From assembly GCA_944391395.1 (NCBI GenBank), contig CALXTI010000010.1, positions 1 to 46,858 on the forward strand: a stretch of DNA of 46,858 nt. The letters are read 5' to 3'. The stretch is from an uncultured Alphaproteobacteria bacterium (lineage in GTDB: Bacteria > Pseudomonadota > Alphaproteobacteria > RF32 > CAG-239). The notes under the pieces are model-generated. The model was given only the letters and a program-made list of their open reading frames with translations. It was not told the origin of the DNA and did not search any database. Positions 26,468 through 35,235 of the stretch are shown here, piece by piece. The position numbers and the translations under genes were made by a program. Within the stretch, counting starts at the first letter, position 1. Every line of letters starts with the position of its first letter.

Positions 26468-27412
26468 TTAAGCGTTGCCAAACGGATTGACATCTTGCAT
26501 TCTGACTTCCTGAGTTTTCCGTAAATCGAAAATGTTTAAGAACACCGCGGAAACATAAATGGAAGAATATGTTCCGACAATCACGCCCCATAAAATCGTA
26601 AACGAAAAGCTGCGCAGTGTATCACCGCCGAAAACAAACAACGAAGCCGCGGCAAACATGGTGGTAAAACCGGTCAAAATCGTGCGCGATAAAATGTCGT
26701 TGATGCTTTTGTTCAACAAATCATACTGCGGCATCTTTTTGTATTTGCGCAGGTTTTCACGGATGCGGTCATAGGTAACCACCGTGTCGTTCACCGAATA
26801 ACCGGCCAACGTCAAAATTGCCGCCACCGTCGTTAAGCTGAAGTCAAAGTCAAACAACGACAACAAGCCGACCGTTACCAGCAAATCATGGAACAAACCA
26901 ATCAATGCGCCAAGAGCAAACTGCCATTCAAAGCGGAACCAAATATAGGCGCAAATCCCCAAAACGGCAATCAGCGAGGCAATCACGCCGGCGCGTTTCA
27001 ACTCGTCGCCGACCTGCGGGCCGACCGATTCAACCCGGCGATATTCATAACCATCGCCCAAAGCCGCTTTGATTTCGGCCACCGCCAGACGCTGGCTTTC
27101 TTCATCGGCGTTTTGAGCTTGCGCTCTGACCATCAGTTCGTCGCCATTTTCGCCGATTGTTTGCAAGGTCAAATCATCAAGATTGACGCCTGATAAGGTT
27201 TTGCGCACGTCTTCCGGATTGATTTTGCTTTCGCTTTTGATTTCCATCAAAATGCCGCCGGAAAAATCAATCCCGTAATTAAAACCTCTAAATACAATCC
27301 AGTAACAAGACAAAAGCACCATGATTGCCGACAGAAGATAAGTGTATTTTCTGCCTTTCATAAAATCTATGTTCGTGTCTTTTGTCACCCAGCTAAAAAT
27401 TCTCATTTTCAT
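26468..27412 (-). CDS. secF: Protein translocase subunit SecF
   Basis: The protein has 314 residues. It has an N-terminal membrane segment (YLLSAIMVLLSCYWIVFRGFNYGIDFSGG, the conserved GIDFSGG motif), a periplasmic P1-like domain and five C-terminal membrane segments with TVAAILTLAGYSVNDTVVTYDRIREN. SecF works with SecD to pull proteins through SecYEG, driven by the proton-motive force. It follows secD by 19 bp. Start is the ATG at 27412, with a second ATG two codons later. Confidence 0.98.
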   Translation of the reverse strand: MKMRIFSWVTKDTNIDFMKGRKYTYLLSAIMVLLSCYWIVFRGFNYGIDFSGGILMEIKSESKINPEDVRKTLSGVNLDDLTLQTIGENGDELMVRAQAQNADEESQRLAVAEIKAALGDGYEYRRVESVGPQVGDELKRAGVIASLIAVLGICAYIWFRFEWQFALGALIGLFHDLLVTVGLLSLFDFDFSLTTVAAILTLAGYSVNDTVVTYDRIRENLRKYKKMPQYDLLNKSINDILSRTILTGFTTMFAAASLFVFGGDTLRSFSFTILWGVIVGTYSSIYVSAVFLNIFDLRKTQEVRMQDVNPFGNA

Positions 27413-27431
27413 TCATCCTTATTTTAAATCA

Positions 27432-28976
27432 TTAAATCGGCAATTTGGTCGGTTTGGTTTTTTTCATCCAACCGGCAATAATCAACCGGCTGACCGTTAC
27501 GGAAGTAAACATTGATGTGGCAATACCGATGGCCAACGTTACGGCAAACCCTCTGACCGGACCGGTGCCGAACCAGAACAAAACCAAAGCCGCAACCAGG
27601 GTTGTCAGGTTAGAGTCCACAATCGTTGCCCAGGCTTCGGTAAAGCCGGCTTCCGCCGCATCTTTCGGCGAACGACCGTTTTTGACTTCTTCGCGCATGC
27701 GTTCAAAAATCAACACGTTGGAATCCACCGCCATACCGATGGTCAAGATGATACCGGCAATGCCCGGCAGGGTCAATGTCGTGCCGATAATGCTCATTGC
27801 GCCCAACAATAAAAACAGGTTGGTGAAAACCGAAACCGTGGTGAAAATGCCGAACAAGCCATACGCCGCCACCATAAACACCACCACCATAATCAAACCA
27901 ATCACGGAAGCGATGATACCGGCTTTAATAGAATCGGCCCCCAAACCGGCACCGACCGTTCTTTCTTCCAGCACTTCCAACGGAGCCGGTAAAGCGCCTG
28001 AGCGCAGCAGCAAAGCCAAATCATTAGCTTCTTCAGATGTGAAGTTGCCGGTAATCACGCCGCTACCGCCCAAAATGGCCGACTGAATGACCGGTGCGGA
28101 TATCACCTCGTCATCCAAGACAATCGCCAACTGGCGTCCGATGTTTTCTTTGGTTACTTCGCCGAATTTGCGACCGCCGACCGTGTTAAACTTAAAGCTT
28201 ACCACCGGCGCGCCTTCTTGGAAGCTGACCGTGGCGTCGGTTAAGTTTTCGCCGCCGACAACCGGCTTGCGGCTGATAACATATTGTCCGCCGTCCACGC
28301 CGTCAACCACGCGTGAAGAACTGCTCAGTTTCCCTCTTCTGGCATCCGCGGCATTGGTGCGGTCATCCACCAAATGGAAAGACATTTTGGCGGTTTTGCC
28401 CAACAGCTGTTTTACTTCTTCCGGATTTTGTATGCCCGGCAGCTGCACCACGATACGGTCGCTACCCTGGCTTTGAATCACCGGCTCTTTGGTGCCGAGC
28501 TCGTCAATACGGCGGCGGACAATCTCAATGGATTGTTCCACAACTTTGGCTTTTAACTGAGCAATTGCCTGATCGGAATATTTGATTTCAACCACGCCGT
28601 CGGCATCGGAAGTTACCGTTAAACCGTCGTCCAATTTTCTGAAATAGCCCATAGCCTGATTGCGTGAACCGGCGTTTTCAATTTCCACTTTAACAGAATC
28701 GGCTCCGGCTGTTAATTTTTGGTAGCGAATGCGGTGTTCGCGCATAGTTTGGCGCACGGAATCCTCGATTGTGGACATCCGTTCTTTCATGACATCATCA
28801 AAATCAACCTGCAAAAGCAAATTGGAGCCGCCCTGCAAATCAAGCCCCAGGCTTACCGGCTGCCACCATGAAGGCAGCTTGAGATTCTGCGGCAAAAAAT
28901 TCGGTACGGCAAAGAAAATTCCGACCAGACAAATGGCCAGAATAATCAAAACTCTTTCTTTAGACAATTTATACAT
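27432..28976 (-). CDS. secD: Protein translocase subunit SecD
   Basis: The protein has 514 residues. It has one N-terminal membrane segment, LGLDLQGGSNLLLQVD near residue 43, and a long periplasmic region with RRRIDELGTKEPVIQSQG and RIVVQLPG. Five membrane segments follow from about residue 345, including TLPGIAGIILTIGMAVDSNVLIFERMREE. The protein completes translocation at the periplasmic face with SecF and YajC. It sits 20 bp after yajC. Confidence 0.98.
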   Translation of the reverse strand: MYKLSKERVLIILAICLVGIFFAVPNFLPQNLKLPSWWQPVSLGLDLQGGSNLLLQVDFDDVMKERMSTIEDSVRQTMREHRIRYQKLTAGADSVKVEIENAGSRNQAMGYFRKLDDGLTVTSDADGVVEIKYSDQAIAQLKAKVVEQSIEIVRRRIDELGTKEPVIQSQGSDRIVVQLPGIQNPEEVKQLLGKTAKMSFHLVDDRTNAADARRGKLSSSSRVVDGVDGGQYVISRKPVVGGENLTDATVSFQEGAPVVSFKFNTVGGRKFGEVTKENIGRQLAIVLDDEVISAPVIQSAILGGSGVITGNFTSEEANDLALLLRSGALPAPLEVLEERTVGAGLGADSIKAGIIASVIGLIMVVVFMVAAYGLFGIFTTVSVFTNLFLLLGAMSIIGTTLTLPGIAGIILTIGMAVDSNVLIFERMREEVKNGRSPKDAAEAGFTEAWATIVDSNLTTLVAALVLFWFGTGPVRGFAVTLAIGIATSMFTSVTVSRLIIAGWMKKTKPTKLPI

Positions 28977-28996
28977 GTTTCAACATCCTGATTTTT

Positions 28997-29344
28997 TTAA
29001 TTCTTTTGTACGACCTTGTTTTCATTGGCCGTTTCGGGTTTTAAAACTTCACGAATCATATAGCGGTACATTTTGACCTCAACTCCTTTGGCAATTTCGG
29101 CCGTAATATCATCGCCTTCGATTTTTCTGACTTTGGCATACACGCCGCCGCCGGTAACAATCTCGTCGCCGACTTTAATCGCCTTTAATTCCGCCTCATG
29201 TTGCTTCATTTTTTTTTGCTGCGGACGAATAAGCAGCAGGTAAAACACCAACAGAATCAACACTAGCTGAATAATTGTTCCGGCAACGGAACTTCCGGTG
29301 CTGACCGGTGCCGCCGCTTGAGCCCATGCATCGCTGATTAACAT
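28997..29344 (-). CDS. yajC: Preprotein translocase accessory subunit YajC
   Basis: The protein has 115 residues from the second of two adjacent ATGs (29344), which is spaced 6 bases from AAGGAG; the first is at 29347. A single membrane segment (IIQLVLILLVFYLLLIRPQQKKMKQHEAELKAI region) is followed by the typical VGDEIVTGGGVYAKVRKIEGD. YajC associates with SecDF. The order yajC-secD-secF is standard. Confidence 0.96.
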   Translation of the reverse strand: MLISDAWAQAAAPVSTGSSVAGTIIQLVLILLVFYLLLIRPQQKKMKQHEAELKAIKVGDEIVTGGGVYAKVRKIEGDDITAEIAKGVEVKMYRYMIREVLKPETANENKVVQKN

Positions 29345-29377
29345 CATTTTCTCCTTAAATACATTTTAACTGCCAAG

Positions 29378-29405
29378 AATATACAACAAAATTTGCCTGA
29401 TACAA
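29378..29405 (-). promoter_or_regulatory. Promoter for yajC-secD-secF
   Basis: On the minus strand TTGTAT (29400-29405) and TATATT (29378-29383) are 16 bases apart, about 33 bp upstream of the yajC start. Confidence 0.5.
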
Positions 29406-29462
29406 CATTAAAATATCAAGTCTTTCACAACTATTTTACAAAATCGGATTGTTTTTTTATTT

Positions 29463-30380
29463 TTAAGGCAGATATTTGCGCGGATCAACCGCTTTTTTGC
29501 CGGCGCGCACTTCAAAGTGCAACTGCGGGCTGTCCACGCTGCCGGTGCTGCCGACGGTGGCGATTTTTTCGCCTTTGATGACTTTTTGCCCTTTCTTAAC
29601 CAACAATTTGTCATTGTGAGCATAAGCGGTTATCCACCCATCGGCATGCTTGATTAAAATCAGGTTGCCGAAACCTTTAAGCTCGTTTCCGGCATATGCC
29701 ACCGTTCCTTTATCAGCGGCTTTAACGGTTGTGCCGCGCGCGGCTTTGATATTGATGCCGTCGTTTTTGCGCCCTTTGCCGATTACGCCGAAATTGGAAA
29801 CCACCGTGCCTTTAACCGGCCACAGAAATTTTGCCGTGCGGTTTTTGGGCGGCGTATAGACATAAGATCTGCCTGTGCTTTTCTTTTTGGCCTGTGTCGT
29901 TTGCTTTTTAGCGGAAGTTCCGGCCGTTGTCGTTGATTTTTTCTGCGCGGTCTGATAACTGCGGCTGTTGCCCGAAATCGTACCGGAAAGCAAAAGCTTT
30001 TGCCCGACATGCAGCGTGTACGGCGGACGCAGACTGTTCACGCGGCTTAATGTGGTCAAATCCACATTGTGTTGACGGGATATACTATACAATGTTTCGC
30101 CTTTTTGCACGGTATGGAATTGTGCCGAAGGCAAACGCAGACTTTGTCCAACTTTTAAAGTATACGGCGGATAAAGCCCGTTAACCTGAATCAAATCTTT
30201 CAACGGAATGCTGTAACGTTTGGAAATGCTGTATAACGTGTCGCCTTTTTGTACCCGCACCATTGAAGGCGGCGTGCCGAACAGTGTGTCGCGGTTAATC
30301 AGACGGATGCCGTCGTTGGAAAAATAACAACCGCTCAAAAACAGGCATATTGCCGCTATTTTCAAAAAAGACTTATGCAT
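29463..30380 (-). CDS. nlpD: NlpD-like lipoprotein (2 LysM + degenerate LytM/M23)
   Basis: The protein has 305 residues. A signal peptide ends in the lipobox FLSGC (Cys18). Two LysM domains start with VQKGDTLYSISKRY and VQKGETLYSISRQH and bind peptidoglycan. A Thr/Lys-rich linker leads to a C-terminal LytM/M23 domain with YAGNELKGFGNLILIKH, AYAHND and QLHFEVR. The first zinc-ligand motif HxxxD is replaced by NDGINI, as in E. coli NlpD and EnvC. This predicts an inactive peptidase that activates amidases during division. An AAGGAT Shine-Dalgarno is present. It lies upstream of yajC in the same orientation. Confidence 0.93.
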   Translation of the reverse strand: MHKSFLKIAAICLFLSGCYFSNDGIRLINRDTLFGTPPSMVRVQKGDTLYSISKRYSIPLKDLIQVNGLYPPYTLKVGQSLRLPSAQFHTVQKGETLYSISRQHNVDLTTLSRVNSLRPPYTLHVGQKLLLSGTISGNSRSYQTAQKKSTTTAGTSAKKQTTQAKKKSTGRSYVYTPPKNRTAKFLWPVKGTVVSNFGVIGKGRKNDGINIKAARGTTVKAADKGTVAYAGNELKGFGNLILIKHADGWITAYAHNDKLLVKKGQKVIKGEKIATVGSTGSVDSPQLHFEVRAGKKAVDPRKYLP

Positions 30381-30438
30381 TTATATCCTTTGTTGTTGCA
30401 GTATCGCATCAAAATCGCTAAATATTCGTTAAAAACCC

Positions 30439-30467
30439 TTGATTTTAAATATACAATTGCTTATGCT
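30439..30467 (+). promoter_or_regulatory. Promoter for the suf operon
   Basis: TTGATT (30439-30444) and TATGCT (30462-30467) are separated by 17 bases, about 30 bp upstream of sufB. I saw no clear IscR or RirA/Iron-box palindrome around it. Confidence 0.5.
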
Positions 30468-30496
30468 GAAAGCCGCTTAAAAACACAGAGGAATAA

Positions 30497-31942
30497 ATGG
30501 CTAAAAAACCTGAAATCATTGATGAAAGCGGCGATAAATACAAATACGGCTTTGTAACAAACATTGAATCCGATACCGTGCCTAAAGGTTTAAATGAGGA
30601 CATTATTCGTCTGATTTCTCATAAAAAAAACGAGCCAGCGTGGCTTCTGGAAAAACGCCTTGCCGCGTATCGTTTCTGGCTTAACATGAAAGAGCCGACT
30701 TGGGCCAAATTAAGCTACGACAAAATCAATTATCAGGATTTGTTTTATTATGCCGCGCCCAAACAAAAAGCGGCGCCCAAAAGCTTAAACGAGGTTGACC
30801 CCGCCCTTTTGGACACCTATAACAAACTCGGGATTCCGTTAAAAGAACAAGAGGTTTTAGCCGGTGTGGTGGCGGTCGACGCCGTGTTTGACAGCGTTTC
30901 GGTGGCCACCACTTATCGCGCCAAACTTGCCGAACAAGGCATTGTTTTTTGTTCCATGTCCGAGGCGGTGAAAAATCATCCGGATTTGGTGCAAAAATAT
31001 TTGGGTTCGGTCGTGCCTTATACCGATAACTTTTTTGCCTGCTTAAACTCGGCGGTGTTTACCGACGGGTCGTTCGTGTATATTCCCAAAGGCGTTAAAT
31101 GTCCGATGGAGCTTTCCACATATTTCCGCATTAACGCCAAAAACACCGGACAATTTGAACGCACGCTGATTGTGGCCGATGAAGGCAGTTATGTTTCTTA
31201 TCTTGAGGGCTGCACCGCGCCGCAGCGCGATGAAAACCAACTTCATGCCGCAATCGTGGAAATCGTGGTCTTGAAAGACGCCGAAGTTAAATATTCCACC
31301 GTGCAAAACTGGTATCCGGGCGACAAAGACGGCAAAGGCGGCGTTTATAACTTCGTAACCAAACGGGCGGCCTGCCGAGGCGACAACGCCAAGGTTTCGT
31401 GGACGCAGGTGGAAACAGGTTCGGCCGTTACCTGGAAATATCCCTCCTGCATTTTGCAAGGCGACAATTCTTGCGGCGAGTTTTATTCGGTTGCCATCAC
31501 CAACAACCGTCAACAAGCCGATACCGGCACGAAAATGATTCACATAGGCAAAAACACCCGTTCCAAAATTATCTCCAAGGGGATTTCCACCGGTTTTTCC
31601 AATCAGACTTACCGCGGTTTGGTCAAGGTGGCGCCAAATGCTTTTAACGCCCGTAATTATTCGCAATGCGACAGTCTGCTCATCGGTTCAACCTGCGGTT
31701 CGCATACCGTTCCGTATGTGGAAAACCGCTGCCGCAGCGCCGTTTTGGAACATGAAGCGACAACCTCAAAAATCAGCGACGAGCAGTTGTTTTATTGCAA
31801 ACAACGCGGCATCGGCGAGGAAGAAGCCGTCAGCCTGATTGTCAACGGCTTTTGCAAAGAAGTGATGCAGCAGCTGCCGATGGAATTTGCCATTGAAGCC
31901 GCCAAATTAATCAACATTTCATTAACGGGGAGTATCGGATAG
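30497..31942 (+). CDS. sufB: Fe-S cluster assembly scaffold SufB
   Basis: The protein has 481 residues, full length. Family sequence includes [50 protein letters not shown] and the C-terminal [29 protein letters not shown]. The conserved Cys (in [13 protein letters not shown]) and Glu/His residues used for cluster assembly are present. SufB forms the SufBC2D scaffold. A GAGGAA Shine-Dalgarno lies 4-5 bases before the ATG. Confidence 0.98.
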   Translation: MAKKPEIIDESGDKYKYGFVTNIESDTVPKGLNEDIIRLISHKKNEPAWLLEKRLAAYRFWLNMKEPTWAKLSYDKINYQDLFYYAAPKQKAAPKSLNEVDPALLDTYNKLGIPLKEQEVLAGVVAVDAVFDSVSVATTYRAKLAEQGIVFCSMSEAVKNHPDLVQKYLGSVVPYTDNFFACLNSAVFTDGSFVYIPKGVKCPMELSTYFRINAKNTGQFERTLIVADEGSYVSYLEGCTAPQRDENQLHAAIVEIVVLKDAEVKYSTVQNWYPGDKDGKGGVYNFVTKRAACRGDNAKVSWTQVETGSAVTWKYPSCILQGDNSCGEFYSVAITNNRQQADTGTKMIHIGKNTRSKIISKGISTGFSNQTYRGLVKVAPNAFNARNYSQCDSLLIGSTCGSHTVPYVENRCRSAVLEHEATTSKISDEQLFYCKQRGIGEEEAVSLIVNGFCKEVMQQLPMEFAIEAAKLINISLTGSIG

Positions 31943-32233
31943 ATGAACACATATCAACGCGCGCTCAAAACATGGGGCAAAGAACCGCAAATGCTTCAGG
32001 TGATTGAAGAAATGAGCGAGCTGACCAAAGAAATTTTGAAAAACATCAACCGCAAAAAAGACAATGTGGCCGAACTTATTGAAGAAACCGCCGATGTGGA
32101 AATCATGCTTGAACAGTTAAAATGCTGTTACGGCATCAATGATGCGGTAGAAAAGTATAAAGCCGAAAAACTGATAAAAATCAATCAACGTTTGGATGAA
32201 TGGGAAAAAACACATGACCGCGCCGCTTCTTGA
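31943..32233 (+). CDS. MazG-like nucleotide pyrophosphohydrolase in the suf operon
   Basis: The protein has 96 residues, all helical. EEMSELTKEI (residues 22-31) and EETADVEIMLEQL (46-58) make the ExxE...ExxD metal-binding pattern of MazG/dUTPase-like helical pyrophosphohydrolases. Known relatives hydrolyse (d)NTPs to monophosphates; the substrate here is unknown. The ATG directly follows the sufB stop and the 3' end overlaps the sufC start by 20 bp, so it is cotranscribed and coupled with suf genes. It is not a usual suf component. Confidence 0.82.
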   Translation: MNTYQRALKTWGKEPQMLQVIEEMSELTKEILKNINRKKDNVAELIEETADVEIMLEQLKCCYGINDAVEKYKAEKLIKINQRLDEWEKTHDRAAS

Positions 32234-32975
32234 AATTGAAGATTTACACGCCCGCGCCGGCGACAAAGAAATCATCAAAGGTTTTAATTTGACAATCAAC
32301 GAAGGCGAAGTTCACGCCATTATGGGGCCGAACGGCGCCGGAAAATCCACTTTGTCTTATGTTTTGTGTGGCAAGCCAGGTTATGAAATCATCTCCGGCA
32401 ACGTGCGTTTTAAGGGCAAAGATTTGCTTTCCATGAGCATTGAAGAGCGCGCCCGCGAAGGCTTGTTTTTGATTATGCAATATCCGGTGGAAATTCCCGG
32501 CGTGCCGACCACAGCTTTTCTGAAACACGCCGTTAACGCTATCCGTTTGCACCGCGGCGAACCGGAACTTGACACAATGGAATTTATTAAAATGGTGCGT
32601 GAGACCGGCAAAAGCCTCGGTATTGATAATGAAATGCTCAAACGGCCGGTCAATGTCGGTTTTTCCGGCGGTGAGAAAAAACGTATGGAAACCCTGCAAA
32701 TGACTGTCTTAAAGCCGGATATGGCCATTTTGGACGAGGCGGATTCCGGCTTGGACATCGATGCCTTAAAGGTGGTTGCCGAAGGGGTGAACGCTTTAAG
32801 AAACGGCAAGCGCTCCATGTTGGTGATTACGCACTATCAGCGGCTTTTGAACTATATTGTGCCTGATTTTGTGCATGTTTTTGCCAACGGACATATCGTC
32901 AAATCCGGCAATAAAAATCTGGCGCTGGAGCTGGAAGAAAAAGGTTATGCCGAATTTATCAAGGATAAGGCGTAA
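32214..32975 (+). CDS. sufC: Fe-S assembly ATPase SufC
   Basis: The protein has 253 residues from the ATG at 32214, giving MTAPLLEIEDLHAR; a start at 32196 would add 6 residues without family support. Walker A is GPNGAGKST, the signature is VGFSGGEKKRMETLQM, and Walker B is MAILDEADSGLDIDALK, all typical of SufC. It is the soluble ATPase of the SufBCD scaffold. It overlaps the MazG-like gene by 20 bp and ends 3 bp before sufD. Confidence 0.98.
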   Translation: MTAPLLEIEDLHARAGDKEIIKGFNLTINEGEVHAIMGPNGAGKSTLSYVLCGKPGYEIISGNVRFKGKDLLSMSIEERAREGLFLIMQYPVEIPGVPTTAFLKHAVNAIRLHRGEPELDTMEFIKMVRETGKSLGIDNEMLKRPVNVGFSGGEKKRMETLQMTVLKPDMAILDEADSGLDIDALKVVAEGVNALRNGKRSMLVITHYQRLLNYIVPDFVHVFANGHIVKSGNKNLALELEEKGYAEFIKDKA

Positions 32976-32978
32976 GAC

Positions 32979-34241
32979 ATGGGCGGTTTAATCCAAAACA
33001 TAAAACTCATCGGCGCAGATTTGCCCAAACTGGAAGCCTTGCGCGAAAAAGGGCGGAATTCGTTTTTGAGCCAAGGTTTGCCGACGGCGAAAACCGAAGC
33101 ATGGAAATATACCCGCGTGCGCGAGTTGGCCGACGATGATTTTGTTATGGAAGAAACTTGCGGCAGCGATTGCAGCAAAGAACATTCTTCCTGTTGTTGC
33201 CAAGGTAAATGCGCCCTACCCTTTGATGCCTATGAAATACATTTTTGCGACGGCAAGCTTAGAGAGGACCATTTTCATCTGCCCGAGGGCGTGCAGGCCT
33301 TGCCGCTGATTGATGCCGTTGCGGAAAACGAAACCACGGCTTTTTTAAACAAAAGTTTTGAGATGCAAAACTTTCCGTTTGCGGCGCTGAACACCGCTTA
33401 TCTGGAGCAAGGCGTCTTTTTGCGGGTGGAAAGCGGTGTTTGTCTTGATAAACCGCTTGCCTTCATTCACCACAGCCACGGCGGCGTCAAACGTTTTGCC
33501 AACCTGCGCAATATTGTGGTTCTGGAAACCGGCGCACAAGCCACGCTGATTGAGGTTTATCAATATTCGGGCGAAGCAAAATCGGAATATTGCAACAACA
33601 TCGTCAACGAAATTTTCATCGGGCGGCAAGCCGTTTTGCGGCATTATAAGATTCAAAGCGAGGCCTTGAAAGCCGTTCATATCGCGCTTAACGCGGTCAA
33701 AGTCAGGGAAAACGGACTATATGAAAGTTTTTGCCGACAAAAAGGCGCCAATCTGGCGCGGCAGGAAACACACGTCGTTTTGCAGGAAAGCGGCGCCGAA
33801 GCCGTCGTTAACGCTGTTTACATGATGAACGGATGGGCCACGCTTGACACCACCACCGATATTGAGCATCTGGCGCAAAACACACGCTCTAATCAACTGG
33901 TCAAAGGCGTGGTCGGCGGTCAGGCCAAAGGCGTTTTTCAAGGGAAAATCCATATCGCGCCGAACGCCGTGCAAACCGAAGGTTATCAACTGCACAAAGC
34001 CTTATTGCTGAGTGATGAGGCGGAAGTTGATGTCAAGCCCGAGTTGGAAATTTTTGCCGACGATGTCAAATGTTCGCACGGCGCAACTTGCGGCGAGTTG
34101 GATGCCGAACAGTTGTTTTATCTGCAATCGCGCGGCATCGGCGCGGAAGAAGCGCGGCAAATGTTGATTGAAGCCTTTGTTGATGAAAGCTTTCAGATGA
34201 TAAAAGATGACAATATTCGTCATTGGATGAAGAGTTTTTAA
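32979..34241 (+). CDS. sufD: SufD with a cysteine-rich insertion
   Basis: The protein has 420 residues. The N-terminal part contains TAKTEAWKYTRVREL. The core has GAQATLIEVYQYSGE, VVGGQAKGVFQGKIHI, VDVKPELEIFADDVKCSHGAT and the C-terminal GELDAEQLFYLQSRGIGAEEARQMLIEAF, all SufD family. It is a partner of SufB in the scaffold. Unusual feature: six cysteines between residues 61 and 78 (C61, C65, C72, C73, C74, C78), followed by C90, in a loop that in most SufD proteins is not cysteine-rich. No sufS, sufE or sufU follows; the next gene is prepilin 2. Confidence 0.95.
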   Translation: MGGLIQNIKLIGADLPKLEALREKGRNSFLSQGLPTAKTEAWKYTRVRELADDDFVMEETCGSDCSKEHSSCCCQGKCALPFDAYEIHFCDGKLREDHFHLPEGVQALPLIDAVAENETTAFLNKSFEMQNFPFAALNTAYLEQGVFLRVESGVCLDKPLAFIHHSHGGVKRFANLRNIVVLETGAQATLIEVYQYSGEAKSEYCNNIVNEIFIGRQAVLRHYKIQSEALKAVHIALNAVKVRENGLYESFCRQKGANLARQETHVVLQESGAEAVVNAVYMMNGWATLDTTTDIEHLAQNTRSNQLVKGVVGGQAKGVFQGKIHIAPNAVQTEGYQLHKALLLSDEAEVDVKPELEIFADDVKCSHGATCGELDAEQLFYLQSRGIGAEEARQMLIEAFVDESFQMIKDDNIRHWMKSF

Positions 34242-34340
34242 GACTCATTCTTTTGATTATCATACGTGGCTTTTTCCTTGCCTCCTCATTTTTTAATGTG
34301 GTTTGACAATCTTAAAGGCGGCGACTTATCCCCAAAAGAC

Positions 34341-34648
34341 TCTTTAAAATTGCAAAAAAAAAAAACGGTTTAGAATATCGGGAAAATAGATACTTTTTGC
34401 AATTTTGGGAGAAAATAATGCGGGAAAATGGTAGAAGTGAACGACCGAAGAATGGTGCAGATGCGCAGCCTTATTTGAGCGACGTGTACAAAAACGGTAC
34501 ACGAGCGAAAAGAAGGCAAGCAGATGTGCCGTTATGTGGTCGTTCCATGGTCGAGATGCTCGGAGTGCTGGCCATTATTGGAGTATTGAGTGTCGGGGCG
34601 ATGTCGGGTTATGCCAAAGCCATGTTTAAATACAAACTCAACAAACAG
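34341..34648 (+). repeat. Prepilin-associated shared block, copy 2
   Basis: Counterpart of 25615-25919, about 308 bp. It is 3 bp longer because the A tract has 12 A (34354-34365) instead of 10, plus one base near the Shine-Dalgarno. It includes the promoter region, Shine-Dalgarno, leader codons and the first pilin helix codons. Confidence 0.9.
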
Positions 34649-35170
34649 GCGGAAGCGTTCAATATGTTTTTAGGCAACGCCGTCATGCTCATGCCCGAAC
34701 TCAACCGCGCCTTTAGCGGAGAAACTTTTGATGCCGAAATTTTCCACAAACTTAATCTTATCCCTGACGGCATGACGTATGAAAACAAGCGTATTTACGA
34801 TATTTTCAATAACCGTATTGCTATATCCTATAATTTAAATCCAAACGGCAATGTTGATTATTTATTACATTGGACAATGGACAGAGCAAACAACAAAGCC
34901 GGTCGAGACACAATCGAAATCTGCCGCAATATGGTTTATGCCGCCCAGGGATATGCCGATACCATTCCTTCTCTTGAAGTAAGATCCGGCCAAAGCGATA
35001 ATACTTATGCCTCCAATGTTTTATATGGTAATGAAAGATGTTCAGTAGTGGGAAGTCGACATTGTCTGCGCCGTGCCGATTTGCAACGTATTGATGAAAT
35101 GTGTTCAAGCTGCGAATCCGAAACTTATTGTGAACTCGTTATTTATTTAATGATTAAAAAATATAAATAA
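34418..35170 (+). CDS. Type IV prepilin-like protein 2
   Basis: The protein has 250 residues from the ATG at 34418, preceded by GGGAG with good spacing. A long, basic 41-residue leader ends PLCG, and the mature part starts RSMVEMLGV with Glu at +5, then a hydrophobic helix. Downstream are GYAKAMFKYKLNKQ, a variable region, IEICRNMVYAAQGYA and a C-terminal CxxC-x5-C cluster (MCSSCESETYC). This is the type IV pilin/pseudopilin fold by N-terminus; residue +1 is Arg rather than the usual Phe or Met. No assembly ATPase, prepilin peptidase or secretin is nearby. Surface pilus subunit or minor pilin is the likely role. Confidence 0.8.
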   Translation: MRENGRSERPKNGADAQPYLSDVYKNGTRAKRRQADVPLCGRSMVEMLGVLAIIGVLSVGAMSGYAKAMFKYKLNKQAEAFNMFLGNAVMLMPELNRAFSGETFDAEIFHKLNLIPDGMTYENKRIYDIFNNRIAISYNLNPNGNVDYLLHWTMDRANNKAGRDTIEICRNMVYAAQGYADTIPSLEVRSGQSDNTYASNVLYGNERCSVVGSRHCLRRADLQRIDEMCSSCESETYCELVIYLMIKKYK

Positions 35171-35191
35171 TGAATATCACTTTAAAATGAT

Positions 35192-35219
35192 AAAGCCCTC
35201 TTATAATAAAGAGGGCTTT
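35192..35219. terminator. Bidirectional terminator between prepilin 2 and dnaK
   Basis: AAAGCCCTCTT (35192-35202) and AAGAGGGCTTT (35209-35219) form a perfect 11-bp stem with a 6-base loop, between converging genes. Confidence 0.85.
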
Positions 35220-35235
35220 GTTGCAAAGAAGACGC

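Noticed and set aside
31043..31666. A 207-residue minus-strand ORF in sufB
   Set aside because: It is a shadow of a highly conserved SufB frame with no upstream signals.
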